Positions 45,709 to 53,407 of a stretch of DNA of 64,000 bases are shown here, piece by piece. Origin of the DNA: Clostridia bacterium (GTDB lineage Bacteria > Bacillota > Clostridia > Oscillospirales > Acutalibacteraceae); contig JAFUPA010000068.1 of the NCBI GenBank assembly GCA_017481575.1, forward strand, positions 1-64,000. The letters run 5' to 3'. How positions within the stretch are numbered: position 1 is the stretch's first letter; each line of letters starts with the position of its first letter. The position numbers were made by a program, and so were the translations under genes. The notes under the pieces are model-generated. The model searched no databases, had not been told where the DNA came from, and saw only the letters and a program-made list of their open reading frames with translations.

Positions 45709-46785
45709 TTATTCTTTATTTGTTTTCTTTTCAAGAACAACTGCAACAACCAGTGCGGTTACACCTGCAACGAGCTTGCCGATGATAACGGCTAAAATAT
45801 GCTCGTCGTTAAACGAGAGGGTAAAGGCGAGGTGGTCACCGAAAACAAAAGCGGCGGAAACCGCAAAGGCGAGGTTAAGCACTCTGCCTTTTCTGTTCAT
45901 TTTGTCGGCACTTTCCATTGTTGCAATGGAGTTTGCAAGCGTTGCGATAAGTCCGACCACGGAAACGTCATCAAGATCGAGCTTTTTGCCGAGTGCCGAA
46001 AGCGGCTTTTTGAGAAGCTTCGAGATAATCGCAATCAACGGAAAAGTTCCTGCAAGGGTGATGCAGATTGTGAAAACCGTTGCCGCACTTTCCATAATGG
46101 GTGCGGTGTTTTTAAGAATAGTTTTGCCTGTAAGCTCCTGAAAAATTCCGAGTGTGAGTCCGCAGGTGATAAGGATTGAGATAATCTTACCGAAAACGGA
46201 GAAGATTTTGATTGTAACCGCCGGGACTTTTAAAAGACCGATTATAATGATAACGGAAATGAGTATTGCAGGGGAGAGGTTAAGAAGAACTGTCAGCGGT
46301 GAAATGCCCATTACAAGTCCCGAAACGAAACAGCCGACGGGGATTGTGCTGATGCCGCAAAGGAGTCCGAGAAGAACATCGTTGTGGTGCTCCTTTTTGC
46401 TTGAACGCAGAGCCACGGGAATGGTGAAAGAAATTGTCGCACCGAGCATTGAAGCAACACAAAGTCCGTGGAATGAGCCGAGAAGCTCACTCTCTGCAAT
46501 AGATTTTGCAAGCGACGCACCGCCCATATCGTTGGCAATCAGAATTCCTGCGAGTGCGGACGGGTCAAAGCCGAAAAGGTTTGCAACGGGAGTTATTACG
46601 GGCACAAGCAGGTCGGCAAGTGCAGGCGCAATGGTCATCATACCAATCATTGAAAGCGAAAGCGGCCCGAACGTCATTATGCCCTTTTCAAATTCGTCAC
46701 CGAGCTTTAACCGGTTGCCGAAAACCTTGTCCAGCGCACCGATTACGGCAAACACCGCCATTATTGTTGCAAGTACCTGTGCCAA
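45709..46785 (-). CDS. eutH: Ethanolamine permease EutH
   Basis: A membrane protein of 358 residues with about 10 helices, matching EutH along its length (FGPLSLSMIGMMTIAPALADLL, ANDMGGASLAKSIAE, GATISFTIPVAL, SADKMNRKGRVLNLAFAVSAAFVFGDHLAFT). EutH takes up ethanolamine, mainly at low pH, in organisms with eut clusters. No other eut gene is in the window, so here it is a stand-alone permease. It is divergent from the thiamine operon and has its own promoter. Terminator not clear. Confidence 0.88.
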   Translation of the reverse strand: MAQVLATIMAVFAVIGALDKVFGNRLKLGDEFEKGIMTFGPLSLSMIGMMTIAPALADLLVPVITPVANLFGFDPSALAGILIANDMGGASLAKSIAESELLGSFHGLCVASMLGATISFTIPVALRSSKKEHHNDVLLGLLCGISTIPVGCFVSGLVMGISPLTVLLNLSPAILISVIIIIGLLKVPAVTIKIFSVFGKIISILITCGLTLGIFQELTGKTILKNTAPIMESAATVFTICITLAGTFPLIAIISKLLKKPLSALGKKLDLDDVSVVGLIATLANSIATMESADKMNRKGRVLNLAFAVSAAFVFGDHLAFTLSFNDEHILAVIIGKLVAGVTALVVAVVLEKKTNKE

Positions 46786-46815
46786 AAAATCACATCCGTT
46801 TTATATACTTGTAAT

Positions 46816-46844
46816 ATTATACAAGGGACGGACGGTTAAAGCAA
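46816..46844 (-). promoter_or_regulatory. Promoter of eutH with a small palindrome
   Basis: On the minus strand TTGCTT (46844-46839), 17-bp spacer, then TATAAT (46821-46816). A CTTGTA/TACAAG palindrome (46808-46825) overlaps the -10 and may be an operator. Confidence 0.6.
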
Positions 46845-46868
46845 GACAAAAAATTCAAACAAAAACTC

Positions 46869-46897
46869 TTGCATTTATAATATTATAGGTTTATAAT
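46869..46897 (+). promoter_or_regulatory. Promoter of the thiamine operon
   Basis: TTGCAT at 46869-46874, 17-bp spacer, TATAAT at 46892-46897, 15 bp before the riboswitch. Confidence 0.7.
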
Positions 46898-46911
46898 CAC
46901 CTTACAATTAA

Positions 46912-47003
46912 ACAGCGGGGAGCTTGTATGACAGGCTGAGAGGAAGGTATGACCTTCGACCCATTAACCTGATTTGGATAATGCCAACGTAGGGATGCCT
47001 GAA
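46912..47003 (+). promoter_or_regulatory. TPP riboswitch (THI element)
   Basis: The thiamine pyrophosphate aptamer core is plain: GGGGAGC, GGCTGAGAGG, GACCC-ATTAACCTGATTTGG, ATAATGCCAACGTAGGGA. It lies directly upstream of thiM and is followed by an intrinsic terminator, so TPP binding should stop transcription. Confidence 0.96.
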
Positions 47004-47017
47004 CAATAGTGTATTTC

Positions 47018-47056
47018 AAGGAAGTTACCAAATCGGTAGCTTCCTTTTCGTTTTTG
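47018..47056 (+). terminator. Riboswitch-controlled terminator
   Basis: GGAAGTTACC-AAATC-GGTAGCTTCC (one G-U pair) followed by TTTTCGTTTTT. It is the expression platform of the TPP riboswitch, before thiM. Confidence 0.9.
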
Positions 47057-47117
47057 GTTCGACGGTTCCGCTGAATAATTGAATAAAATTCCGATTATTC
47101 GGAGGAAAAGAGGATTT

Positions 47118-47939
47118 ATGTTAGGAAAATATCTTAATGAAGTAAGGAGTAAAACACCGCTCGTTCACAACATTACCAATTATGTAACAGTAAATGATGT
47201 TGCAAACGCTTTACTTGCCTGCGGCGGCAGTCCGATAATGTCTGACGAGCCTGATGACGTGGCAGATATCACATCAATCTGCGGCGGACTCAACATCAAT
47301 ATCGGTACACTTAACAAGCGAAGTATCGAAGCTATGTTTGTTGCAGGTAAAAAAGCAAACGAGCTCGGCCATACCGTTTTGCTCGACCCCGTGGGCGCAG
47401 GTGCAAGTGCGCTCAGAACAAACACGGCGCTTGAGCTTATGCAAAAGGTAAGACTTGATGTTATTCGAGGTAATGTTTCCGAGATTAAAACTCTCGCTCT
47501 CGGAAGCGGAACAACAAAGGGTGTTGATGCCGATGCCGCAGACACAGTAACTGAAGAAAATCTTGACTTGATGGTTGATTTTGCAAAGGCTTTTGCAAAA
47601 AAGACGGGTGCGGTTATTGCAATCACAGGTGCAATCGACCTTGTTGCGGACGGTGAAAAATGCTTTGTTATCCGCAACGGCAGACCCGAAATGAGTCGTA
47701 TCACAGGTACAGGCTGTCAGCTTTCTTCAATCGCAACCGCTTATGCTGTAGCCAACCCCGAAAACAAGACTGAGGCTGTGGCTGCTTCTGTGTGTCTTAT
47801 GGGACTGGCGGGTGAAATCGGTTATTCTTATATGCAGAAGGGTGAGGGCAACTCAACTTACCGCAACCGTATTATTGATGCGATTTACAATATGGATGCT
47901 GAAACCTTGAGCGAGGGTGCAAAATATGAAGTGCGATAA
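47118..47939 (+). CDS. thiM: Hydroxyethylthiazole kinase
   Basis: Phosphorylates the thiazole alcohol THZ for thiamine salvage. 273 residues from ATG 47118, with GGAGG and GAGGAT upstream; an earlier in-frame start lacks this. It belongs to the ribokinase-like fold. Motifs are PLVHNITNYVTVNDVANALLA, GGSPIMSDEPDDV, LDPVGAGAS and the GTGCQLSS anion hole near the C terminus. First gene after the TPP riboswitch. It overlaps thiE by 14 bases. Confidence 0.95.
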   Translation: MLGKYLNEVRSKTPLVHNITNYVTVNDVANALLACGGSPIMSDEPDDVADITSICGGLNINIGTLNKRSIEAMFVAGKKANELGHTVLLDPVGAGASALRTNTALELMQKVRLDVIRGNVSEIKTLALGSGTTKGVDADAADTVTEENLDLMVDFAKAFAKKTGAVIAITGAIDLVADGEKCFVIRNGRPEMSRITGTGCQLSSIATAYAVANPENKTEAVAASVCLMGLAGEIGYSYMQKGEGNSTYRNRIIDAIYNMDAETLSEGAKYEVR

Positions 47940-48570
47940 AAAAGACCTCTTGCTGTATGCCGTGACCGACCGCTCATGGCTCAACGGGCAGACGCTTTTT
48001 GAGCAGGTTGAGGAAGCACTCAAAGGCGGAGCAACTTTTATTCAGCTTCGTGAAAAAGAGCTTGAAGACGAACTGTTTTTAAAAGAAGCACTTGAAATCA
48101 AAGAGCTTTGCCGTCGCTACAATGTGCCGTTTGTTATCAACGATAATGTCGAAATTGCACACAGAATAAATGCTGACGGTGTTCATGTCGGTCAGAGTGA
48201 TATGCAGGCAAACGATGTACGGATAATCCTTGGCAAGGATAAAATTCTCGGCGTTTCTGCACAAACGGTTGAACAGGCTCTCCTTGCTGAAAGTCAGGGT
48301 GCCGACTATCTCGGAGTAGGTGCGGTTTTTGCTACGGGCTCAAAGGCAGATGCCGATGATGTGAGTCACGAAACGCTGAAGGAAATCTGCAATGCAGTTA
48401 AAATTCCCGTTGTGGCAATTGGTGGTATAGGTAAACATAATGTCACAGAGCTTAAGGGTAGCGGCATCTGCGGAATTGCGGTTATCAGTGCGATTTTTGC
48501 GGCTGACAACATTCGTTTGGCAACAGCCGAGCTTAAAGAACTTACCGAAAAGGTGGTAAACGATGATTAA
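47926..48570 (+). CDS. thiE: Thiamine-phosphate synthase
   Basis: Joins HMP-PP and THZ-P to form thiamine monophosphate. A TIM-barrel protein of 214 residues: LLLYAVTDRSW, ATFIQLREKEL, VINDNVEIAHRINADGVHVGQSD, and the C-terminal phosphate-binding VVAIGGIG. ATG 47926 is preferred, with GAGGGTG 6 bases upstream; a GTG three codons earlier overlaps it. It overlaps both thiM and the HAD gene, so translation is coupled. Confidence 0.95.
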   Translation: MKCDKKDLLLYAVTDRSWLNGQTLFEQVEEALKGGATFIQLREKELEDELFLKEALEIKELCRRYNVPFVINDNVEIAHRINADGVHVGQSDMQANDVRIILGKDKILGVSAQTVEQALLAESQGADYLGVGAVFATGSKADADDVSHETLKEICNAVKIPVVAIGGIGKHNVTELKGSGICGIAVISAIFAADNIRLATAELKELTEKVVNDD

Positions 48571-49198
48571 AGGAATAGTTTTTGATGCGGACGGGACTTT
48601 ACTCGACTCAATGTTTATTTGGGATGAATTGGGCGAACGTTATCTTTCCTCGCTTGGTATTAAGGCAAAGAACGGACTTGGTGAAATTCTGTTTTCTATG
48701 ACTCTCAAAGAGAGCAGTATTTATCTCAAAAACGAATACTCACTTTCAAAAACTCCGTTTGAAATTGAAGAGGGAATTTTAGAAATCGTTGAAGATTTTT
48801 ATTTGAATGAGGTTGAGTTTAAAGACGGTGTCGCACAGTTTCTTGAAAAACTTTCGAAGAAGAATATACCTATGGTTATTGCAACCTCGTCAGACAGAAA
48901 GCTTTTGCTCGGTGCGTTGAAGCGCTTGGGAGCAGAAAAATATTTTAAGGCAATTCTCACTTGCTCGGAGCTGAACACAAGTAAAAAAGAGCCGTTCATT
49001 TACCTTGAGGGAGCAAGAATTCTCGGCACCGGGACGAATGAAACGGCAGTTTTTGAGGATGTTCTTTTTGCATTGGAAACAGCAAAAAAAGCGGGATTTG
49101 TCTGTGTAGGCGTTGAGGATATGTCAAGCATCAAAGACCGTGAAAAAATCATCGCAACGGCAGACTATTATATTAAAGATTTTACAGAAGAGTTTTAA
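48563..49198 (+). CDS. HAD-superfamily phosphatase within the thiamine operon
   Basis: 211 residues of the beta-phosphoglucomutase/phosphoglycolate-phosphatase type: motif I GIVFDADGTLLDS at 4-16, a helical cap, motif II VIATSSD, motif III Lys and motif IV region TAVFEDVLFALETAKKAG (the acidic pair of classic HADs is E-D here). It overlaps thiE by 8 bases. Position in a TPP-controlled salvage operon suggests it acts on a thiamine-pathway phosphate such as TMP or HMP-P, but this is inference. Confidence 0.85.
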   Translation: MIKGIVFDADGTLLDSMFIWDELGERYLSSLGIKAKNGLGEILFSMTLKESSIYLKNEYSLSKTPFEIEEGILEIVEDFYLNEVEFKDGVAQFLEKLSKKNIPMVIATSSDRKLLLGALKRLGAEKYFKAILTCSELNTSKKEPFIYLEGARILGTGTNETAVFEDVLFALETAKKAGFVCVGVEDMSSIKDREKIIATADYYIKDFTEEF

Positions 49199-49202
49199 TC
49201 AA

Positions 49203-49240
49203 AAAAGCGGCAGATTGGGGGCACCACCTTATGTCGCTTA
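49203..49240 (+). other. Hairpin between the HAD and thiD genes
   Basis: AAGCGGCA/TGTCGCTT arms (one G-T pair) enclose AGGGGGC-like and CACCACCTT segments. It is a modest structure with no T-tract; it may tune thiD expression or be chance. Confidence 0.3.
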
Positions 49241-49270
49241 ACAAAACGATGTTGAAAAGGAGTAATGAAA

Positions 49271-50086
49271 ATGATTATGAAAACAGCATTGACCGTTGCA
49301 GGAAGTGACAGCAGCGGAGGCGCCGGTATTCAAGCAGATATTAAAACAATGACAATGAACGGTGTTTATGCCATGAGTGCGATTACGGCGCTTACTGCGC
49401 AGAACACCTGCGGAGTTAAAGCAATTCTGGAGGCAACTCCCGATTTTTTGAAACAGCAAATCGATGCGGTTTTTGAGGATATTCGTCCCGATGCAGTCAA
49501 AATCGGAATGCTTCCGTCGGCAGAGCTTGTTGAAGTGGTAGCCGACAGGCTGCAATTTTACCGTGCGAAAAACGTTGTTATCGACCCCGTAATGGTCGCA
49601 ACAAGCGGCTCAAGACTTATGAGAACGGATGCTTTAACGGTTTTAACGGGCAGGCTTCTTCCTCTCGCTTGCCTTGTTACACCGAACATTCCCGAAGCTG
49701 AGGTTTTGAGCGGTATGGAAATCAGGAGCGAAAAAGATATGCGCATTGCTGCCGAGAAAATCGGCAATATGTACGGCTGTGCAGTATTGCTCAAGGGCGG
49801 ACACAGTGTCAATGACGCAAACGACCTTTTGTTTTCTGATGGTGAGTTTTACCTTTTTAAGGGTGAAAGAATTGATAACCCTAATACTCACGGAACGGGG
49901 TGCACTCTGTCCAGTGCGATTGCCGCAAACCTTGCAAAAGGCTTTGATTTGAATGAGTCAGTTAAAAGAGCTAAAAAATATATTTCGGCTACACTTGCCG
50001 ATATGCTTAATCTCGGAAAAGGATCGGGTCCGATGAACCATGCCTTTGACTTAAAAGGTGAGTTTGCAGAAACTCCGAACAGATGA
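49271..50086 (+). CDS. thiD: Hydroxymethylpyrimidine / phosphomethylpyrimidine kinase
   Basis: Phosphorylates HMP twice to HMP-PP. 271 residues from ATG 49271, which has AAGGAG 8 bases upstream; the ATG at 49265 is only 2 bases from it. Ribokinase fold: TVAGSDSSGGAGIQADIKTM at the start, VIDPVMVATSG, and the C-terminal anion hole NTHGTGCTLSSAIAAN. It completes the operon thiM-thiE-HAD-thiD. Without thiC or thiG in the window, this is a salvage route. Confidence 0.95.
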   Translation: MIMKTALTVAGSDSSGGAGIQADIKTMTMNGVYAMSAITALTAQNTCGVKAILEATPDFLKQQIDAVFEDIRPDAVKIGMLPSAELVEVVADRLQFYRAKNVVIDPVMVATSGSRLMRTDALTVLTGRLLPLACLVTPNIPEAEVLSGMEIRSEKDMRIAAEKIGNMYGCAVLLKGGHSVNDANDLLFSDGEFYLFKGERIDNPNTHGTGCTLSSAIAANLAKGFDLNESVKRAKKYISATLADMLNLGKGSGPMNHAFDLKGEFAETPNR

Positions 50087-50093
50087 TAAAGCT

Positions 50094-50124
50094 TCCCACG
50101 CAGCTTCGGTTGCGTGGGATTTTT
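50094..50124 (+). terminator. Terminator of the thiamine operon
   Basis: TCCCACGCA/TGCGTGGGA hairpin followed by TTTTTC, in the 38-base gap before the convergent spoIIE. Confidence 0.9.
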
Positions 50125-52446
50125 CTATTCTACATACACCGCAATTACGGTCATATCATCAAGGTGCTTGCCGATTTTTCTTTCGCAGGCAGAGTTCAGA
50201 ATGAATTTTGCTAGCTCGTCGGGTGATTTCTGTGTGTCCCAGAGCTTTAATTCGTGCTGAATCCAATTGTTGCAGTCTCCGAGTATACCGTCGGAAACCA
50301 TAAGAATTATATCGCCCTTCTGCAGGGCGGCGGTTGCCTTTGAAAAGCTGATGTCACGCAGAATTCCTATCGGCAAGGATGCCTGTTCAAGCTGTGCAAC
50401 GCTGTCCTTGTGGCGTATAAATGTTGCCGCCGCACCCGCTTTCATAAAGTCGGTTTTGCCTGTGTAAAGGTCAATACACACAACGTCAAGTGTGGCGAGT
50501 GACTCGTCGGAGCTTTTCACAAGCAGGGCAGAGTTTGCAATCGGCAGGGCAGAGTCGAAGCTCAAGCCCGATTTCACAAGCTTTGAAAAAAGCTCTGCCG
50601 CCATGGCTGAATCAACCGCCGCACGGCTTCCCGTACCCATTCCGTCACTCAAAATAATTATGTATCTGCCGTCGGGGTCACGGAAACTGCGGTAGTAATC
50701 TCCGCACACATCCTCCTCGTCCGTTGCACGGCTGACTGCACCGATTGCAATATCGAAATCTATCGTCTGTTTAAATGTCAGCGTGCATTCTTCTGAGTTT
50801 TCTTCAAGCTCGGGTATGTCGAGCTTTGTTCCGATTGCGGTTGAAAGATTTTTTGTGAATTGCGTGATGTTGAAATCGGGGCGAGGCTCGGTGATATTAA
50901 GTGTCACAGTCACCCTGCCGAATTTGTCAAGGTAACAGTCCGTGTTAATTACGTTAAGTCCTGATTCCTGCGCCTCGAGTGTACAGCAGTCAGCGATGTC
51001 TGTGTTGATGTTTATTTCCTCGTCAAAGTCACAGGCGAGGTCGTGAAGAATGTCTGCCATACTTTTGAATTGGTCACACATCAGTCCTTGCATCTGGCTT
51101 ACCTTGCCTTGCGCACCGAGCGAAGCGGTAAAGGAAAGATAGCGGTTGTAAAGCTCTGTACGCATCTGTGTAAAACTGTAGCAGGCGGTGTAAAAGCCTT
51201 TCGGAAAGCGTGTTTCGTCAAGCTCGGCATGGTTCAGCAGGGTTTGTGCGATTTTTTCTATGTCCTCGTCCGTCGGCTTTTTGACTTCACTACGACAGCT
51301 TTCCTTAAGGTCACATTCACTACACACCTTTCCCCACGCATTTTTCAGTACCTCGTTAAGCCCTGTTTGTGTCAGGGGATTGAGTGTGTTCTGCACTGTG
51401 TCAACACAGGTTGAAACATCGGTTATCGCACTTGATGCTTCGTAAAGTCTTTTTGTAAGAAGTCGGCTGTTGTCGCTTTTTATGTAAGTAGGGACAGGGG
51501 TATTGATTTTTGAAGAAAGGCTGTCGAAAAAAGTGTCGGGAATTGCCATGAAAACCGCACACGCAACAATGCCCTCAAAAATTGCCATATATGAGTTCAG
51601 CGTCCCGTCAGCAAATGCACATATTGTTATCGGAACAAGGTAGCCTGCAACGCACCACGCTTTGCCCTTTCTTGAAAATTCGCCGCCGAGCAGACCGCCG
51701 AGTGCGTAGCCGATGCTTATAAAACCGATTTCAGAGCTTAAGCCTGCCGCAACTCCCATACAAATTCCGCACAGAGCACCTCCGCTCGAGCTGCGAAGCC
51801 TTGCGAAAAGCAGAATACAGGCGGCAAAAAGCATTGTAACGGGCGAAAAGCCGAAAAGCTTGTATTTGTAAAACGGCATAAGGATAATTCCTGCGGTGAC
51901 AAGCACCGTGATTATATCCGAGGTTGTGAAGCGTGAAAAATCCTTTTTGCCCCATATCAGGTTAAACGAGCGGTAAAAAAGATACGCTCCTGCACAGCAT
52001 AAAACGGACTCGTAAAAAACAGACAGCACAGCCTCAAAATCAAAGCCCGTCGCAAGGATTATTGCCGTGCCTGTCAGAAACAGACTTGAAAATGAGTTAA
52101 GGTACATCGCTGTTTCAAATAGGTCGGGTGTTATGTATCTGAGGTAAAGCCCCTTTGTCAGAAGGCAAAGAAGCACGGCGGCGCAGTATTTGACACAGTC
52201 TGTCCCGTCAAAAAAGAAAAACGAGCCGATAATTGCGCCTGCTCCCGACCAGAAGGAGTTTACAATGCCAGAAGCGGCGGTAAGGGACACGGCAAAGGGT
52301 GAAAAAATGCCCGCAACAAACGGATTCATCAACAGAAACGAGCCGATAAACGTGACAAGACTTTTTACAACGGGAGTGAATTCAAACTTTTTCACAACCT
52401 CGGCACTTTTTTGCGTGATACGTTCCTTTATTTTTGTGCTTTCCAT
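50125..52446 (-). CDS. spoIIE: Stage II sporulation protein E (SpoIIE phosphatase)
   Basis: 773 residues from ATG 52446, chosen because AAAGGAA lies 8 bases upstream. The N-terminal half has about 10 membrane helices (roughly 20-300), then comes a regulatory segment with a Cys-rich patch (CSECDLKESCRSEVKK), and the C-terminal PP2C-type phosphatase domain has EDVCGDYYRSF, IIILSDGMGTGSRA (metal-binding Asp) and MVSDGILGDCNNW. SpoIIE dephosphorylates SpoIIAA to release sigma-F in the forespore and helps place the septum. This is strong evidence that the organism can form endospores. Single gene. Confidence 0.94.
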   Translation of the reverse strand: MESTKIKERITQKSAEVVKKFEFTPVVKSLVTFIGSFLLMNPFVAGIFSPFAVSLTAASGIVNSFWSGAGAIIGSFFFFDGTDCVKYCAAVLLCLLTKGLYLRYITPDLFETAMYLNSFSSLFLTGTAIILATGFDFEAVLSVFYESVLCCAGAYLFYRSFNLIWGKKDFSRFTTSDIITVLVTAGIILMPFYKYKLFGFSPVTMLFAACILLFARLRSSSGGALCGICMGVAAGLSSEIGFISIGYALGGLLGGEFSRKGKAWCVAGYLVPITICAFADGTLNSYMAIFEGIVACAVFMAIPDTFFDSLSSKINTPVPTYIKSDNSRLLTKRLYEASSAITDVSTCVDTVQNTLNPLTQTGLNEVLKNAWGKVCSECDLKESCRSEVKKPTDEDIEKIAQTLLNHAELDETRFPKGFYTACYSFTQMRTELYNRYLSFTASLGAQGKVSQMQGLMCDQFKSMADILHDLACDFDEEININTDIADCCTLEAQESGLNVINTDCYLDKFGRVTVTLNITEPRPDFNITQFTKNLSTAIGTKLDIPELEENSEECTLTFKQTIDFDIAIGAVSRATDEEDVCGDYYRSFRDPDGRYIIILSDGMGTGSRAAVDSAMAAELFSKLVKSGLSFDSALPIANSALLVKSSDESLATLDVVCIDLYTGKTDFMKAGAAATFIRHKDSVAQLEQASLPIGILRDISFSKATAALQKGDIILMVSDGILGDCNNWIQHELKLWDTQKSPDELAKFILNSACERKIGKHLDDMTVIAVYVE

Positions 52447-52566
52447 AGGGACAGTTCCTTTCAAACGGTTTTTATTTATTCTATAACCGTTTTTCAAAAA
52501 ATTCTGTCACAACTCCTTGCCGACAAAAAGGATAATTTATCAAAAATACTTGTCATAAAAAACATA

Positions 52567-52596
52567 TTGTAATTTACTGTACTATCGTGATATAAT
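52567..52596 (+). promoter_or_regulatory. Promoter of rlmB
   Basis: TTGTAA at 52567-52572, 18-bp spacer, TATAAT at 52591-52596. Confidence 0.6.
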
Positions 52597-52631
52597 ATAT
52601 TGATTTAATATATATTGAAACGGTGAGTTTT

Positions 52632-53402
52632 ATGGAAAAAGAAATGACTTCTCCCAGAGAGGATTTAATAATCGGCAGAAACGCAGTCAGCGAGGCACTC
52701 CGAAGCGGGAGGGCAATCGACACCTTGCTTGTGTCCCGTGGCGAACGCAACGGCTCAATCGGCAGAATAATTGCCGAGTGCCGTGACAAGGGCGTTGTTG
52801 TCAAAGAGGTTGACCGCAAAAAGCTTGACCTTATGTGCGGCGGTGCGGTGCATCAGGGTGTTGCGGCTTATGCGGCTTCTCACGAATATTCGAGCGTGGA
52901 GGACATCTTCAACCTTGCCGAAGAGCGTGGCGAAAAGCCTTTCATTATTATATGTGACGAGCTTGAAGACCCGCACAATCTTGGTGCTGTGCTTCGTACT
53001 GCGGAGGCAACAGGTGCTCACGGTGTCATTATTCCGAAGCGTCGCAACGCATCCTTGAGCTATGTTGTCGGCAAGGCTAGTGCAGGTGCGGTTGAATATG
53101 TACCTGTTGCACGTGTTGCAAACATTGCACAGACGATTGATGAGCTCAAAGAGCGTGGTGTGTGGTTCTATGCCGCAGATATGGACGGCGAAAACTGGTG
53201 CAGTGTGGATTACGACGGCGCAGTCGGTCTTGTTATCGGCTCGGAGGGCAGAGGTGTCAGCCGTCTTGTTAAAGAAAAATGTGACTTTATTGTTTCAATG
53301 CCTATGAAGGGCAAGATAAACTCGCTCAACGCTTCGGTTGCGGCAGGTGTGCTTATGTACGAGGTCGCAAGGCAGAGAGCAGGAATTAAAGCAAAGGGGT
53401 GA
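52632..53402 (+). CDS. rlmB: 23S rRNA (guanosine-2'-O-)-methyltransferase RlmB / TrmH family
   Basis: A SPOUT-fold RNA 2'-O-methyltransferase of 256 residues. The N-terminal substrate-binding domain (LIIGRNAVSEALRSG, HQGVAAYAA) precedes the knotted catalytic domain with motif 1 LEDPHNLGAVLRTAEATG, motif 2 LVIGSEGRGVSRLV and motif 3 IPM-like MPMKGKINSLNASVAAGVLMYE. The N-terminal domain fits RlmB, which methylates G2251 of 23S rRNA in E. coli. ATG 52632 has GGTGA upstream. The stop overlaps a GTG of the next gene. Confidence 0.92.
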   Translation: MEKEMTSPREDLIIGRNAVSEALRSGRAIDTLLVSRGERNGSIGRIIAECRDKGVVVKEVDRKKLDLMCGGAVHQGVAAYAASHEYSSVEDIFNLAEERGEKPFIIICDELEDPHNLGAVLRTAEATGAHGVIIPKRRNASLSYVVGKASAGAVEYVPVARVANIAQTIDELKERGVWFYAADMDGENWCSVDYDGAVGLVIGSEGRGVSRLVKEKCDFIVSMPMKGKINSLNASVAAGVLMYEVARQRAGIKAKG

Positions 53403-53407
53403 AAACC

